From the NCBI GenBank assembly GCA_001650955.1, contig LXYP01000002.1, positions 1-64,000 on the forward strand: a DNA stretch of 64,000 nt. Reading direction: 5' to 3'. Source of the DNA: Sphingomonadales bacterium EhC05 (GTDB lineage Bacteria > Pseudomonadota > Alphaproteobacteria > Sphingomonadales > Sphingomonadaceae). A program made the position numbers and the translations under genes. The notes beneath the pieces were generated by a model. That model had not been told where the DNA came from, searched no databases, and saw only the letters and a program-made list of their open reading frames with translations. This document shows, piece by piece, positions 8,408-17,523 of this stretch (within the stretch, counting starts at the first letter, position 1; each line of letters starts with the position of its first letter).

Positions 8408-10288
8408 CTAGGCGCGGGTCAATGCTTCGGCCGCAATCATCCGGGCTTCGGCTTCCAGGCCAACTTGCTTCAGTGCACGGGTGATGTGAAACAAATGCAA
8501 TGGTGACATCGCCTGCCAATTTTGGCCCTGCATCCCGATCGCAGTCAACAGGGCGACCGTGCCTTTCTGCCCACGCTGGGCAGCCGACTGGATTGCCTTG
8601 GTCCACTTGCTGGTGCGGCTCAGGTCGATATCGAGATCGTCCGAAAACTCAGCGGTCGCAGATCCGTCAACACGTCCCAGACCAGCAAGCGCAGCAAGCA
8701 GAAATTTGCTTTTCAGCTGATTGGCGCTGTAATCTTCGCTGTTAAAATCATCCAGATCTTCAACCGTAATATTTGCCATATCTGAAGGGGCAGCAACGGC
8801 CAGCAGTCCCCAGCCCAGACTGCCGATCGGCACTGTCTCGGACCACCGGATCGCGCTGCGGTCGAGACCAGCTGTCAGCATAGATCCGATCAGTTCGTCG
8901 CTGCTGTCCAGATTGTCTTCCGACGCTGGAATTTTCGCTGCTGCCCGTGCCGTCAAAATTTTTGCTGAATATGATGTCAAAGGACCCTCCGAACGATTCC
9001 AAAGGGAACGCATCGCTCCGATCCTCTCGCCCGCGGTCGAACCGACATAGGCCTTTCGCAATGCCGATGCCTGAGATTTCCGGCTCGGCCCAACATCGAG
9101 ATCATCATAAGCCACAGAATAGAGATCAACCATCGCCTTGTTTGATAAGACGCCCAGCGCTGCGGCTATGTCCGCGGCTTTCATTCGAGATTCGAGAGAT
9201 AGCATTGGCGCTCTCGCACGCCACGCCTGAACGTGCCGACCCGCCTTTCGGTAGAGTGAGTCGGGCGGCTCTACGCCGGTCGCGATACCCAGTCCATAGC
9301 GCCAATTGTTGAAATATTCGACTTCATCCCATTTGATCGTAACCGCCCGGCGTCCGTCGAACCCAGCGCCGATAGTTTTCTCCGCCAGGAGATAATCGAT
9401 ACCAGTAGCGACTTTCTTGCGTCTGGCATCTCGCAGCAGCGCGGTCGCCAGACTTTGCTCACCCGACAATGATGCGCAAATGGGCCGAAACATCGTCCAT
9501 GTTGGCGCTGGATTCGCTCGCAGCCCGCCATAGACAAAAGGGCAGACCCCCGCCGGATCGCCTGTCGCCAAATGCGCCTGCATCAACACTTCATAGAGTC
9601 GGGGCGTATAATTTCCGCCATCGACTTTCAGGGTCAGGCTGCGCGCGGCATCTGCCTCTCCGATTAGCAGCAGTCGCCATGCGCGTTCAGCAACCCAGTC
9701 AGCAGGAGCAATATTGTCTGGACTGTTTACTTTGCTCAGCAACGTGCGCCGGAGCAATATGGACGCCCAACGTGACACGATCGTGCCATCGAGGTTGCGG
9801 ATCAGATTTGTAAGATATTGTCCGCCTTCGGCACCGAACGCGTCTTCACCAAGGCCTCCGCTTTCCAAAGTCAAAACGCCAATCTGAGCCATCGAGCGGC
9901 GGGCGCTTGCCGGCAGATAATATTGCGGTTGAAGCGCGTCATCCAACGCACCTAGTCCGGTTTCGTCATCAAGATTGCCCAAATCAATTGGGGCTCGCAA
10001 TGCAATATTGGGAACAAGATCGGTCCCGTCCGCCGGGACGGAAGTTGTTGGAGAATCCGAAATGGGCGGAGCTGCGGGGACCGGGCCTGGCGCTGGCGTT
10101 GGTACCCGAGTCGGCGCAGGTGCAGCGGCTGGCGGCGGCGTAGGTCCCGGAGTCGGTGCAGGGGCAGGATCACCAAAACCAGGTGGCAAGAGGGATTCGG
10201 GCGAATCTTGCCCCATGACTGGCAATGCAAGCGCTAATGCGCCAATTCCCGCCGCAGCAAACATCGCATGCCGAATCCTCATCTTCAT
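8408..10288 (-). CDS. Secreted protein of unknown function with proline-rich linker
   Basis: 626 residues. I do not recognise the family. The first 27 residues are a signal peptide ending VMGQ, followed by a low-complexity Pro/Ala segment (roughly residues 35-80), then a long, mostly helical Ala/Leu-rich body. The repeated short helices in the body suggest a solenoid, but no TPR consensus is clear. Its ATG overlaps the stop of the upstream 45-codon membrane peptide by one base (TGATG); a GTG one codon earlier is an alternative. The pair sits directly upstream of xerD on the same strand. Confidence 0.8.
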   Translation of the reverse strand: MKMRIRHAMFAAAGIGALALALPVMGQDSPESLLPPGFGDPAPAPTPGPTPPPAAAPAPTRVPTPAPGPVPAAPPISDSPTTSVPADGTDLVPNIALRAPIDLGNLDDETGLGALDDALQPQYYLPASARRSMAQIGVLTLESGGLGEDAFGAEGGQYLTNLIRNLDGTIVSRWASILLRRTLLSKVNSPDNIAPADWVAERAWRLLLIGEADAARSLTLKVDGGNYTPRLYEVLMQAHLATGDPAGVCPFVYGGLRANPAPTWTMFRPICASLSGEQSLATALLRDARRKKVATGIDYLLAEKTIGAGFDGRRAVTIKWDEVEYFNNWRYGLGIATGVEPPDSLYRKAGRHVQAWRARAPMLSLESRMKAADIAAALGVLSNKAMVDLYSVAYDDLDVGPSRKSQASALRKAYVGSTAGERIGAMRSLWNRSEGPLTSYSAKILTARAAAKIPASEDNLDSSDELIGSMLTAGLDRSAIRWSETVPIGSLGWGLLAVAAPSDMANITVEDLDDFNSEDYSANQLKSKFLLAALAGLGRVDGSATAEFSDDLDIDLSRTSKWTKAIQSAAQRGQKGTVALLTAIGMQGQNWQAMSPLHLFHITRALKQVGLEAEARMIAAEALTRA

Positions 10289-10425
10289 CACTCGGTCAGA
10301 TCTCCACCGATCACGGGCTGTTCAACCGGCGTCAGAGGTTGTTCTGTATCGAGTGATGCCAAAGTGAACATTCCTGCGACGATGAGCAGGATGAAGACGA
10401 TTATGATGACCATTTTACGCGGCAT
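10288..10425 (-). CDS. Small single-span membrane protein
   Basis: A 45-residue reading frame starting MPRKMVIIIVFILLIVAG, a basic start and one membrane helix, followed by an acidic tail ending GGDLTE. It is in the right place for the first gene of an operon: its stop overlaps the start of the 626-residue secreted protein. Function unknown. The tight coupling and clean one-helix layout support a real gene, although short frames of this size can be accidental. Confidence 0.65.
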   Translation of the reverse strand: MPRKMVIIIVFILLIVAGMFTLASLDTEQPLTPVEQPVIGGDLTE

Positions 10426-10517
10426 TGATAATATTCAATCTCTCAACTGAGGAATTTTACTCCATCGGAGCATAGCATTTTGCACCCGATGCGAAGGTCT
10501 GTATAGCCTTTGCCTCA

Positions 10518-11093
10518 ATGGACAAAAACATAAAAGCCTCTTTCGACAAATGGACCGATAATTCCAACGGTATGGCGGTTTCAGAATCCTCCAAGCCGCT
10601 TGCATTAATTGGTCTTATGGGAGTCGGTAAAACCACTGTCGGCAGACGATTGGCCAAACGACTCGACCTGCCGTTTGTTGACGCAGACGAGGAGATTGAA
10701 CTGGCAGCAGGCCTGAGCGTAGCGGAAATATTTGAACGCTTTGGTGAGGACTATTTCAGGGATGGTGAAAGGCGCGTGATTGCGCGGCTTATGGGCGATG
10801 GAAAACAGGTGATCGCAACCGGCGGAGGCGCTTTTATGAATGCGGAAACGCGTAAACTTATGCTCTCCAACGCCATCGTTATTTGGCTCGATGCAGATCT
10901 CGAAACACTGGTTCAGCGGGTGTCGCGTCGCAACACCAGACCTTTACTAAATTCAGGAGATCCCAAGGAGATTCTGCATGATTTGGCCCAAAAGAGAAAC
11001 CCGGTCTATGCGCAGGCCCATATTCGTGTAACGGGAAATGACTCGCCGCACGAGGTTACTGTCGACAAAATCATAGGATCATTAGAAAATTGA
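10518..11093 (+). CDS. aroK: Shikimate kinase
   Basis: 191 residues. It phosphorylates shikimate at the 3-OH with ATP in the aromatic amino acid pathway. The P-loop GLMGVGKTT is at residues 32-40, the shikimate-binding DADEEIE follows, then FGEDYFRDGERRVI and the GGGAF motif, and the lid Arg lies in SRRNTRPLL. The first 25 residues are not typical; an internal ATG at 10572 is another possible start. Its stop overlaps the TTG start of aroB. Confidence 0.95.
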   Translation: MDKNIKASFDKWTDNSNGMAVSESSKPLALIGLMGVGKTTVGRRLAKRLDLPFVDADEEIELAAGLSVAEIFERFGEDYFRDGERRVIARLMGDGKQVIATGGGAFMNAETRKLMLSNAIVIWLDADLETLVQRVSRRNTRPLLNSGDPKEILHDLAQKRNPVYAQAHIRVTGNDSPHEVTVDKIIGSLEN

Positions 11094-12190
11094 ATCGGAT
11101 ATCGGTAAATCTGGCCAGCAATAGCTATGACATTTTGGTGGCCCCCGGAGCGCTCGACACCGCTGCGGATCATCTTGCGCCATATGCCCATAATGACCGC
11201 CTGTTCGTCATCACGGACGACCATGTTGGCCCAGCTCTCCTGCCGCAGCTTCGTCGCGCGTTTCAGTCGAGCCAGATCAAGCTCGTCGAACTCAGCTTGC
11301 CTGCTGGAGAACAGAGCAAAAGCTGGCAGGCCATCGAACAGCTCACCAATTGGTTGCTCGATCAGGGTGTGGAAAGATCTGATACTTTAGTCGCGCTTGG
11401 CGGTGGCGTGATTGGCGATCTCACAGGCTTTGCTGCAGCCATTGTCAAACGCGGATGTAATTTTGTCCAGGTTCCGACCAGTTTGCTTGCCCAAGTGGAC
11501 AGCAGCGTGGGTGGGAAAACAGCGATTAACAGCACAGCTGGCAAAAATCTGGTCGGGAGTTTCAATCAACCCGCATTTGTACTAATCGATCCCCGGGTTC
11601 TTGATAGCCTGCCGGACCGAGAGCTTCGCGCAGGCTTTGCCGAAGTGATCAAATATGGCCTGATCAATGACCCCGAATTCTTCGCCTGGTGCGAGAAACA
11701 TGGACCTGATGTGCTGCGCCGCGATGCCGATGCGCTGAGCATCGCCATTGCCCATAGCGTCAGCGCCAAGGCAGGTATCGTCGCGGAAGACGAGAAAGAA
11801 CTCAGCGGACGACGCGCGCTGCTCAACCTTGGTCATACATTTGGCCACGCATTGGAAGCCGATACCGGATTTTCCTCGAAGCTGGTCCATGGCGAAGCCG
11901 TCGCTTCCGGCATGGCACTGGCATATCGCTATTCTGTGCGACGAGGTCATTGCAGTCCCAGCGACGCTGACCGTGTTGAAACGCACCTCAAGGCCGTTGG
12001 CCTGCCTTATAATCTCGCGACTGCCAAGGTCCAGGCATCAGGTAGCAAGCTGGTTGATTACATGCGATTGGACAAGAAAATGAGCAGCGGCACCTTGCCT
12101 TTTCTGCTCGCCAATGGAATCGGCCAGACCTTCCTCGCTAAAGATGTCGACCTTGATGACGTCGCCCAATTTCTCGACGAGTCCGCATAG
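11090..12190 (+). CDS. aroB: 3-dehydroquinate synthase
   Basis: 366 residues, normal for AroB. It converts DAHP to 3-dehydroquinate using NAD and a metal. GGGVIGDLTGFAAA binds NAD, and the zinc ligands lie in FAEVIKYG, LNLGHTFGHALE and VHGEAVASGMALA. The start codon is TTG at 11090, sharing bases with the aroK stop (TTGA), so translation is coupled. The stop codon ends exactly where the convergent antiporter gene ends, with no spacer. Confidence 0.97.
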   Translation: MNRISVNLASNSYDILVAPGALDTAADHLAPYAHNDRLFVITDDHVGPALLPQLRRAFQSSQIKLVELSLPAGEQSKSWQAIEQLTNWLLDQGVERSDTLVALGGGVIGDLTGFAAAIVKRGCNFVQVPTSLLAQVDSSVGGKTAINSTAGKNLVGSFNQPAFVLIDPRVLDSLPDRELRAGFAEVIKYGLINDPEFFAWCEKHGPDVLRRDADALSIAIAHSVSAKAGIVAEDEKELSGRRALLNLGHTFGHALEADTGFSSKLVHGEAVASGMALAYRYSVRRGHCSPSDADRVETHLKAVGLPYNLATAKVQASGSKLVDYMRLDKKMSSGTLPFLLANGIGQTFLAKDVDLDDVAQFLDESA

Positions 12191-13960
12191 TCACTTCTGT
12201 TCCGGTGGGTCGATACCAAATCGATGTTCTACGCCAGCGAACATATCGCCATTGGATTTTATCTGCTCTTCCAACCGGTCACAATCGCGTTGACGAAATT
12301 CTTCGTCGATCTCGCCGATAAGGCCATCGTCTACATCAATGGCGTATAATGTCTGTCTAGCAAGATGAATGGCCGACTCGAACAGCTCCCTCTTCATCCC
12401 GACAACCCCAAGTCCTTTAAGTTCGATCAATTGACGACGGTCATAAACCCGGACCAGAAGCTTGGTGCTAGGAAAAGATTGCGTGATCGCATTGACTTTT
12501 TCTGGACCGAAATCTGGATCATCCATGCAAAAAACGATGGCTTCAGCCTCATCGGCGCCCGCCCGGCGGAGCAGGTCAACACGAGTGCCGTCACCGTAAA
12601 ATACCTTTACTCCAAAACGCTGATGCGTATCAATCTGATCCGGCTTGATGTCGATCAGGGTCAAGGGTACTTTTGCTCCCAGCAGCATCTGCGACACAGT
12701 CTGCCCAAAACGTCCCTGCCCGACAACGATGACTGACGCCCGGTCAGCCGATTCCGGGTCTTCCAAATTAGCAGTCGAACTGCTGCTACCATCGCTAAAC
12801 CGTTCTGCCAGCAGCATCAAAAATGGCGTCATAGCCATGGAAATTGTAATAACCGCACCAAAGAGACTACTGGCCTCTGGTTCAATCAGCATGGCTTTTT
12901 CTGCCTCCGCGAACAGGACAAAGCCAAATTCTCCGCCCTGACTAAGCAGCATGCCCATCGCCAAGGCCGGCAGAGTGGGCATACCAAATAATTTTCCGAG
13001 GCAAAAAATGATCGTTATTTTAACCGCAACCAGTGCGATTGCTGCGCCGAAGACAAAGGCAGTGTTTTCCCAAATGACATTGATGTCCAGCATCATGCCG
13101 ACCGCGAGGAAGAAAAAACCCAGGAGCAACGATCGAAACGGATCGATATCCGCTTCGAGCTCATGGCGATAGGGCGAGTTGGCGAGCATCACACCGGCAA
13201 GAAATGCTCCCAAAGCCGGCGACAGTCCGATAAATTCCATCAATGCCGCACTGCCGAATACCGCCACCAATCCGGCGACAATGAACAATTCGCGTTCTGC
13301 GATTCGCCCGATCAATTTGAGCAAGGGCTGGAGGAGATATTTTCCGGCAAGGATTAAGCCGCCAATCGCCAATATACCATAGATTGCGGTGAGCCATCCC
13401 GACTGCGCACCCGCCTCCTGCGGCGCGCGCGACAGGGCAGCGATGATCGTGAGCAAGGGAATCAGAGATAAGTCCTGAAACAGCAAGATGGAAAAGGCTT
13501 TTTCCCCGGTTGGCGTGTTCAAGCGGCCGGAGGATTGCAACATCGGCAGGACCTGAGCGGTAGAAGACAGGGCCAATGGCAAGCCAAGCGCAATCGCAGC
13601 AGCCAGCGTGAAATTGGTCGTAGCCATGATCAGTAGAAACAATGCAATACCACAAAGAACGACTTGCGAGAGACCCAAGCCGAATATCGCCTGCCGTAGC
13701 CGCATGAGCCGCGCAGGTGCCAGTTCGAGACCAACAATGAACAGCAGCAATATGATTCCGATTTCGGAAAATTCCAAAATGGTTCCAGCGTTGCTGATCA
13801 ATTCCAGACCTTGAGGTCCGATCAGAATTCCCGCGATCAGGTAACCGAGAACTGCACCGATGCCGAAACGCCGAAATAATAGCACCATCACTAGCGCTGC
13901 GCCGAGCATAACAAATCCGCCCAGCAACAAATCAGCCATATGGGTTTCAGTAGATTCCAT
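12191..13960 (-). CDS. CPA2-family monovalent cation:proton antiporter (KefB/C-like)
   Basis: 589 residues. About 12 membrane helices in the first 385 residues form a Na+/H+ exchanger domain, followed by a cytosolic RCK_N (TrkA-N) domain with the Rossmann start VIVVGQGRFGQTVSQ. This is the KefB/KefC architecture: potassium efflux coupled to proton entry, gated by glutathione adducts in KefC. No KefF/KefG partner is adjacent. An ATG seven codons in (13939) is another plausible start. It is convergent with aroB with zero intergenic bases and starts three bases after the end of the Fe-S scaffold gene. Confidence 0.92.
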   Translation of the reverse strand: MESTETHMADLLLGGFVMLGAALVMVLLFRRFGIGAVLGYLIAGILIGPQGLELISNAGTILEFSEIGIILLLFIVGLELAPARLMRLRQAIFGLGLSQVVLCGIALFLLIMATTNFTLAAAIALGLPLALSSTAQVLPMLQSSGRLNTPTGEKAFSILLFQDLSLIPLLTIIAALSRAPQEAGAQSGWLTAIYGILAIGGLILAGKYLLQPLLKLIGRIAERELFIVAGLVAVFGSAALMEFIGLSPALGAFLAGVMLANSPYRHELEADIDPFRSLLLGFFFLAVGMMLDINVIWENTAFVFGAAIALVAVKITIIFCLGKLFGMPTLPALAMGMLLSQGGEFGFVLFAEAEKAMLIEPEASSLFGAVITISMAMTPFLMLLAERFSDGSSSSTANLEDPESADRASVIVVGQGRFGQTVSQMLLGAKVPLTLIDIKPDQIDTHQRFGVKVFYGDGTRVDLLRRAGADEAEAIVFCMDDPDFGPEKVNAITQSFPSTKLLVRVYDRRQLIELKGLGVVGMKRELFESAIHLARQTLYAIDVDDGLIGEIDEEFRQRDCDRLEEQIKSNGDMFAGVEHRFGIDPPEQK

Positions 13961-13963
13961 AGC

Positions 13964-14398
13964 TCAAGCAGCCTTTCTTTTTGCATCAGCAAATGCAGCG
14001 ATCAGCGCATCATAGGGAAGTAAGATGGCCGCATGGCGACCGCGATGATCTCTCGCCGCCATCAACGTGTCGATATTTTTCCAATCACCCGGACTTGGAT
14101 GAGCGCCATTAAGATATTCTTCCAACCCAGATCTCGCTTGTTCGATATCATTCATCGATTGACCGATGGCTTGCGCCCCCAATATCGCAGCGGATGCTTG
14201 CCCCAGAGCGCAAGCGTTGATCGCGAGGCCAAGTTCTTTGAGCGATGCGGTCTTGGTCAATATGACATCCGCAGCCACGACGCTACCACAGGTTTTCGAT
14301 CGAAGTTCTGCACTACCATGCGGGTTTTTCAATCGCTGCTGATGAGGGATAGAAACCGCGAGGCGCAAAATATCGCGCGTATAGAGTGGCTCACTCAT
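13964..14398 (-). CDS. Iron-sulfur cluster assembly scaffold-like protein (IscU/NifU N-terminal fold)
   Basis: 144 residues. The pattern KTCGSVVAADV ... INACALGQASAAIL resembles the IscU/NifU N-terminal fold, in which Cys residues hold the nascent cluster. Only two of the three scaffold Cys are obvious, so it may be a divergent member rather than the main scaffold. A long upstream extension to 14500 would run through the cvpA gene; the ATG at 14398 with an eight-base overlap of the cvpA end is much more likely. It lies between cvpA and the antiporter gene on the same strand. Confidence 0.8.
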   Translation of the reverse strand: MSEPLYTRDILRLAVSIPHQQRLKNPHGSAELRSKTCGSVVAADVILTKTASLKELGLAINACALGQASAAILGAQAIGQSMNDIEQARSGLEEYLNGAHPSPGDWKNIDTLMAARDHRGRHAAILLPYDALIAAFADAKRKAA

Positions 14399-14918
14399 TT
14401 GCTGTTCCTGCTTCGTCTTCGATTGTTTCGCGCTGCTCCTGCACAAAATCGACCATCGCATTGCCGCTGGCGTTGAGCAGCGGATAGGTTCTCGATTCAA
14501 TCAACCAGTCTGGACGCGGGTCATCTGGATCGTAGATGCTATCATACACGAGAATCACGAGCAAATAAAACAAGGTTGCCCCAATCAATCCTTTGATCAT
14601 ACCGAAACCAAAGCCGAGTACCCGATCAATTGGACCAAGCAGCGACTTGCGCGATCTAGCTCCGATCGATTTGGCGATCCAGCGCCCCAACGCGTAGGTG
14701 ACAATCACAATCGAAGCGAAAGCCAAGACCGAAGCCCCGCCTTCGCTCCCTACCGGAGCAATCAAACGATCAGCGATTGGTGTGTGTAATATCCGCACGG
14801 CAACAACCACCAATATCCAAGCCATCAAGGACAAGGCCTCCTGTACAAAGCCTCGGAGAAAACCGAAGATTGCGCCGCCGCCCATCAATATCAGCACGAA
14901 AATGTCGAGACCCGTCAT
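14391..14918 (-). CDS. cvpA: CvpA family inner membrane protein
   Basis: 175 residues with four membrane helices in the first 130 residues. The N-terminal DIFVLILMGGGAIFGFLRGF and QEALSLMAWIL are characteristic of CvpA, a small inner-membrane family needed for colicin V export in E. coli and linked to envelope homeostasis. It overlaps the Fe-S scaffold gene by eight bases. The acidic tail (QEQRETIEDEAGTANE) is cytosolic. Confidence 0.92.
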   Translation of the reverse strand: MTGLDIFVLILMGGGAIFGFLRGFVQEALSLMAWILVVVAVRILHTPIADRLIAPVGSEGGASVLAFASIVIVTYALGRWIAKSIGARSRKSLLGPIDRVLGFGFGMIKGLIGATLFYLLVILVYDSIYDPDDPRPDWLIESRTYPLLNASGNAMVDFVQEQRETIEDEAGTANE

Positions 14919-14960
14919 ATTACCTTACAGCGCTTATCAATTTATCATCATTCTAGGAGC

Positions 14961-14997
14961 AGATTTACTCCAAATCTGTGATTTGGCTAGCAAATCT
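14961..14997. repeat. AT-rich nested palindrome between radA and cvpA
   Basis: Two nested inverted repeats: outer arms agattt/aaatct and inner arms ccaaatc/gatttgg around a three-base centre. It lies 42 bases before the cvpA start and 66 bases after radA. No T-run follows on either strand, so it is not a standard terminator; it could be an operator for cvpA or a weak radA transcript end. Confidence 0.55.
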
Positions 14998-15063
14998 ATC
15001 GGCCGAGCCGTGATTCGATAAATACTGGGACAATAAATCCAGCACCCGAACATCAAATATCGC

Positions 15064-16428
15064 TTAGTCGCGTTCCAGCATATGATCAACGAGACTGGCG
15101 AGTTTGCCAAACTGGCGTTGATTCATTGAGCCACTGGTTTTCTCTCCGGATGAAGGCAGAAAAGCTCGCTCGAAACCGAGTTTGGACGCCTCTTTCAAAC
15201 GCAACGCTGTGCGAGAGACGGGACGAATTTCACCGGACAAGGCGATTTCACCAAATATCACCGCATCCGAGGGCATGGGCCGTTCTGCATGAGCAGAAAT
15301 AAGGGCCGCCGCGACCGCCAGATCAGCGGCCGGATCGGTCAGTTTGTAACCGCCCGCAACATTGAGATAGACTTCGGCCCCAGAAAAGCTCAGGCCGCAA
15401 CGCGCCTCCAGCACTGCCAATATCATCGCCAACCGGGAGCTATCCCAACCAACAACGGACCGCCGGGGTGTCGCTCCGCTAGCCAATCGCACCGTGAGTG
15501 CTTGGATTTCCACCAGCACGGGTCGCGTTCCTTCAAGCGCAGGGAATACAGTTGCCCCGGTGACCTCTTCACTCCGGTCTGTCAAAAACAATGCGGAAGG
15601 GTTGGTCACCTCAGCGAGACCCGCCTCTTCCATCGCAAAGACGCCGATTTCGTCTGTTCCACCAAAGCGGTTTTTGATGCTGCGTAAAATTCGGTACTGG
15701 TGGCTGCGCTCGCCTTCAAAGCTCATCACCGTATCGACCATATGCTCCAGCACTCGGGGTCCAGCGATATTGCCATCCTTGGTGACGTGGCCGACAAGCA
15801 TGACCATCGTGCCATGCTGCTTGGCAAATTTTATCAGTTCCTGTGCTGAGGCCCGCACCTGGCTGACGGTGCCCGGTGCCCCTTCAATCAGGTCGCTGTG
15901 CATAGTCTGGATCGAATCGATCACCACAAAATCAGGCGCATGTCGGCCCAATGTTGTGAGTATGTCACGAACGGAGGTCGCGGAAGCCAGCTGCACGGGC
16001 GCTTTGCCCAAGCCCAGCCGCCGTGCTCGTAGCCGCACCTGATCCGCCGCCTCTTCGCCAGAAATATAGGCCACGGATAGTCCGGCATCCGCGAGTTTTG
16101 CCGACACCTGAAGCAAGAGTGTTGACTTGCCGATGCCCGGATCTCCGCCCATCAACGTCGCAGAACCGGCGACAAGTCCTCCGCCCACTGCGCGATCAAA
16201 TTCTGCGATGCCGATCTTGCGTCGTTCGGGCAGCGCAATTTCACTGTCCAGTTTAACCAAACGGACTTCTCGTCCCCCAGTTTGAAGATTATGTTTGGCC
16301 GCGAACACAGTATCACCGGCTTCTTCCACCAGCGTATTCCACTCTCCACAATCTGCACATTGCCCTTGCCACCGGTGGCTGATCGAACCGCATGACTGAC
16401 AGACATATTTTTTCTTGGGTTTGGCCAT
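15064..16428 (-). CDS. radA: DNA repair protein RadA
   Basis: 454 residues, normal length. It is a RecA-like ATPase that drives branch migration in recombinational repair. The N-terminal zinc finger has Cys10, 13, 24 and 27; the Walker A motif GGDPGIGKST lies near residue 95; the RadA-specific KNRFG motif is near residue 253; and a Lon-protease-like domain with GEIALSGEIRPV closes the protein. An SOS box stands 16 bases upstream of the ATG, so LexA control is likely. Confidence 0.97.
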   Translation of the reverse strand: MAKPKKKYVCQSCGSISHRWQGQCADCGEWNTLVEEAGDTVFAAKHNLQTGGREVRLVKLDSEIALPERRKIGIAEFDRAVGGGLVAGSATLMGGDPGIGKSTLLLQVSAKLADAGLSVAYISGEEAADQVRLRARRLGLGKAPVQLASATSVRDILTTLGRHAPDFVVIDSIQTMHSDLIEGAPGTVSQVRASAQELIKFAKQHGTMVMLVGHVTKDGNIAGPRVLEHMVDTVMSFEGERSHQYRILRSIKNRFGGTDEIGVFAMEEAGLAEVTNPSALFLTDRSEEVTGATVFPALEGTRPVLVEIQALTVRLASGATPRRSVVGWDSSRLAMILAVLEARCGLSFSGAEVYLNVAGGYKLTDPAADLAVAAALISAHAERPMPSDAVIFGEIALSGEIRPVSRTALRLKEASKLGFERAFLPSSGEKTSGSMNQRQFGKLASLVDHMLERD

Positions 16429-16443
16429 CGAAGTTATTTAGCA

Positions 16444-16458
16444 GAACAAATACAGAAC
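16444..16458 (-). promoter_or_regulatory. LexA (SOS) box upstream of radA
   Basis: On the minus strand the sequence is GTTC-TGTATTT-GTTC, an exact match to the alphaproteobacterial SOS box GTTC-N7-GTTC. It lies 16 bases before the radA ATG, where bound LexA would block the promoter or early elongation. Both half-sites are perfect. Confidence 0.82.
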
Positions 16459-16570
16459 GCTAGCAGATTCTAGTTCCGTAGATTGATCTACGCTATCCAA
16501 TGTTGCAACTTGCCTGGCCTTGCGATGATGCAGGGCCAGGCAAGAAGGGACATCGTAAATAGACGTCTGA

Positions 16571-17374
16571 TTATGAGGCTGCGGCGACCGCTCCCATCAT
16601 CAATTCCTGATCCTTACGTGTTGGGTTGCCTCGAAGACAAAGCCCGCCATTTACCTGCAAATTTTCACCGGTCATGAAACATTCGTCGCTAGCGAGAAAA
16701 ACAGCGGCGGCGGCAATATCTTCGCTCGTTCCAATCCGGCCAAGCGGATAGCGTGCCTCGAACGATTCCACCAAACCGGGCACTTGATCAACACCGGCGG
16801 TCATCGGAGTCCGAGTTAAACCGGGTGATATGCTATTGGCGCGGATCCCGCGATCACCGAATTCATGAGCTACACAGCGGATAATATGATCTGTAGCCGC
16901 CTTTGTGCCCATATAGGCCGCATGGTCGTTGAGCATGACCGTTGCAGTTGCCGAACTGATCTGGATGATCGAACCGCCGCTGGGGCTATTGCCGCTCATC
17001 GCATTGATCATCGCTTGATAAAATTGAAACGGGCCGACCAATTGCAATGCCGACATCATTTCCAGTTCTTCACGGGTGTTGTCCAAAAAGGGTTTCAAGA
17101 AACCGACGCCAGTCGCATTGATAGCGATATCGACGCCACCCATTTTATCTTTTGCCGCATCCGCAAGAGCTTCTACATCCTGCTCAACCGTGAGGTCGCA
17201 TAGAGCGTAATGGCCGCCAATTTCGTCGGCAAAGCGCTTCAGTTCATCTTCTTTGCGCCCAGATACCAAAACATCCGCACCTTCATCACGAAGCCGTTTG
17301 GCAATGACTTGGCCCATATTGTCTTGTCCGGCAGCACCGAGAATGACCGCTCTTTTTCCTTCTAAACGTCCCAT
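16571..17374 (-). CDS. SDR family oxidoreductase
   Basis: 267 residues, a classical short-chain dehydrogenase/reductase. The cofactor loop is atypical (VILGAAGQDNMGQVIA instead of TGxxxGIG), and the NAG-like segment reads INATGV. The catalytic Ser lies in IIQISSATA and the Tyr-x3-Lys in AAYMGTKAA. The C-terminal FMTGENLQVNGG is typical. AAGGAG lies ahead of the ATG. It follows the TonB receptor gene on the same strand, but a terminator hairpin separates them, so it probably has its own promoter. It opens the catabolic cluster; substrate unknown. Confidence 0.88.
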   Translation of the reverse strand: MGRLEGKRAVILGAAGQDNMGQVIAKRLRDEGADVLVSGRKEDELKRFADEIGGHYALCDLTVEQDVEALADAAKDKMGGVDIAINATGVGFLKPFLDNTREELEMMSALQLVGPFQFYQAMINAMSGNSPSGGSIIQISSATATVMLNDHAAYMGTKAATDHIIRCVAHEFGDRGIRANSISPGLTRTPMTAGVDQVPGLVESFEARYPLGRIGTSEDIAAAAVFLASDECFMTGENLQVNGGLCLRGNPTRKDQELMMGAVAAAS

Positions 17375-17463
17375 GTAATCCGCTCCTTTTGGTTATTCTT
17401 TGCGACACTACTAGCTTTGTGGCCAAGCTCTTCGCCACTCTCAATATGGCTATTTTGAAATGG

Positions 17464-17500
17464 ACAAAGAAAAGGCCGGGTGCAGCGAACTGCCCCGGCC
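17464..17500 (-). terminator. Rho-independent terminator of the TonB receptor gene
   Basis: On the minus strand a GC-rich stem (GGCCGGG plus GCAG, one bulged A on the far side) closes over a TTCG tetraloop and is followed by TTTTCTTTG. It begins 24 bases after the receptor stop codon and separates that gene from the downstream SDR gene. Confidence 0.85.
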
Positions 17501-17523
17501 CAATCAGATCAACGGGAAGTTGA

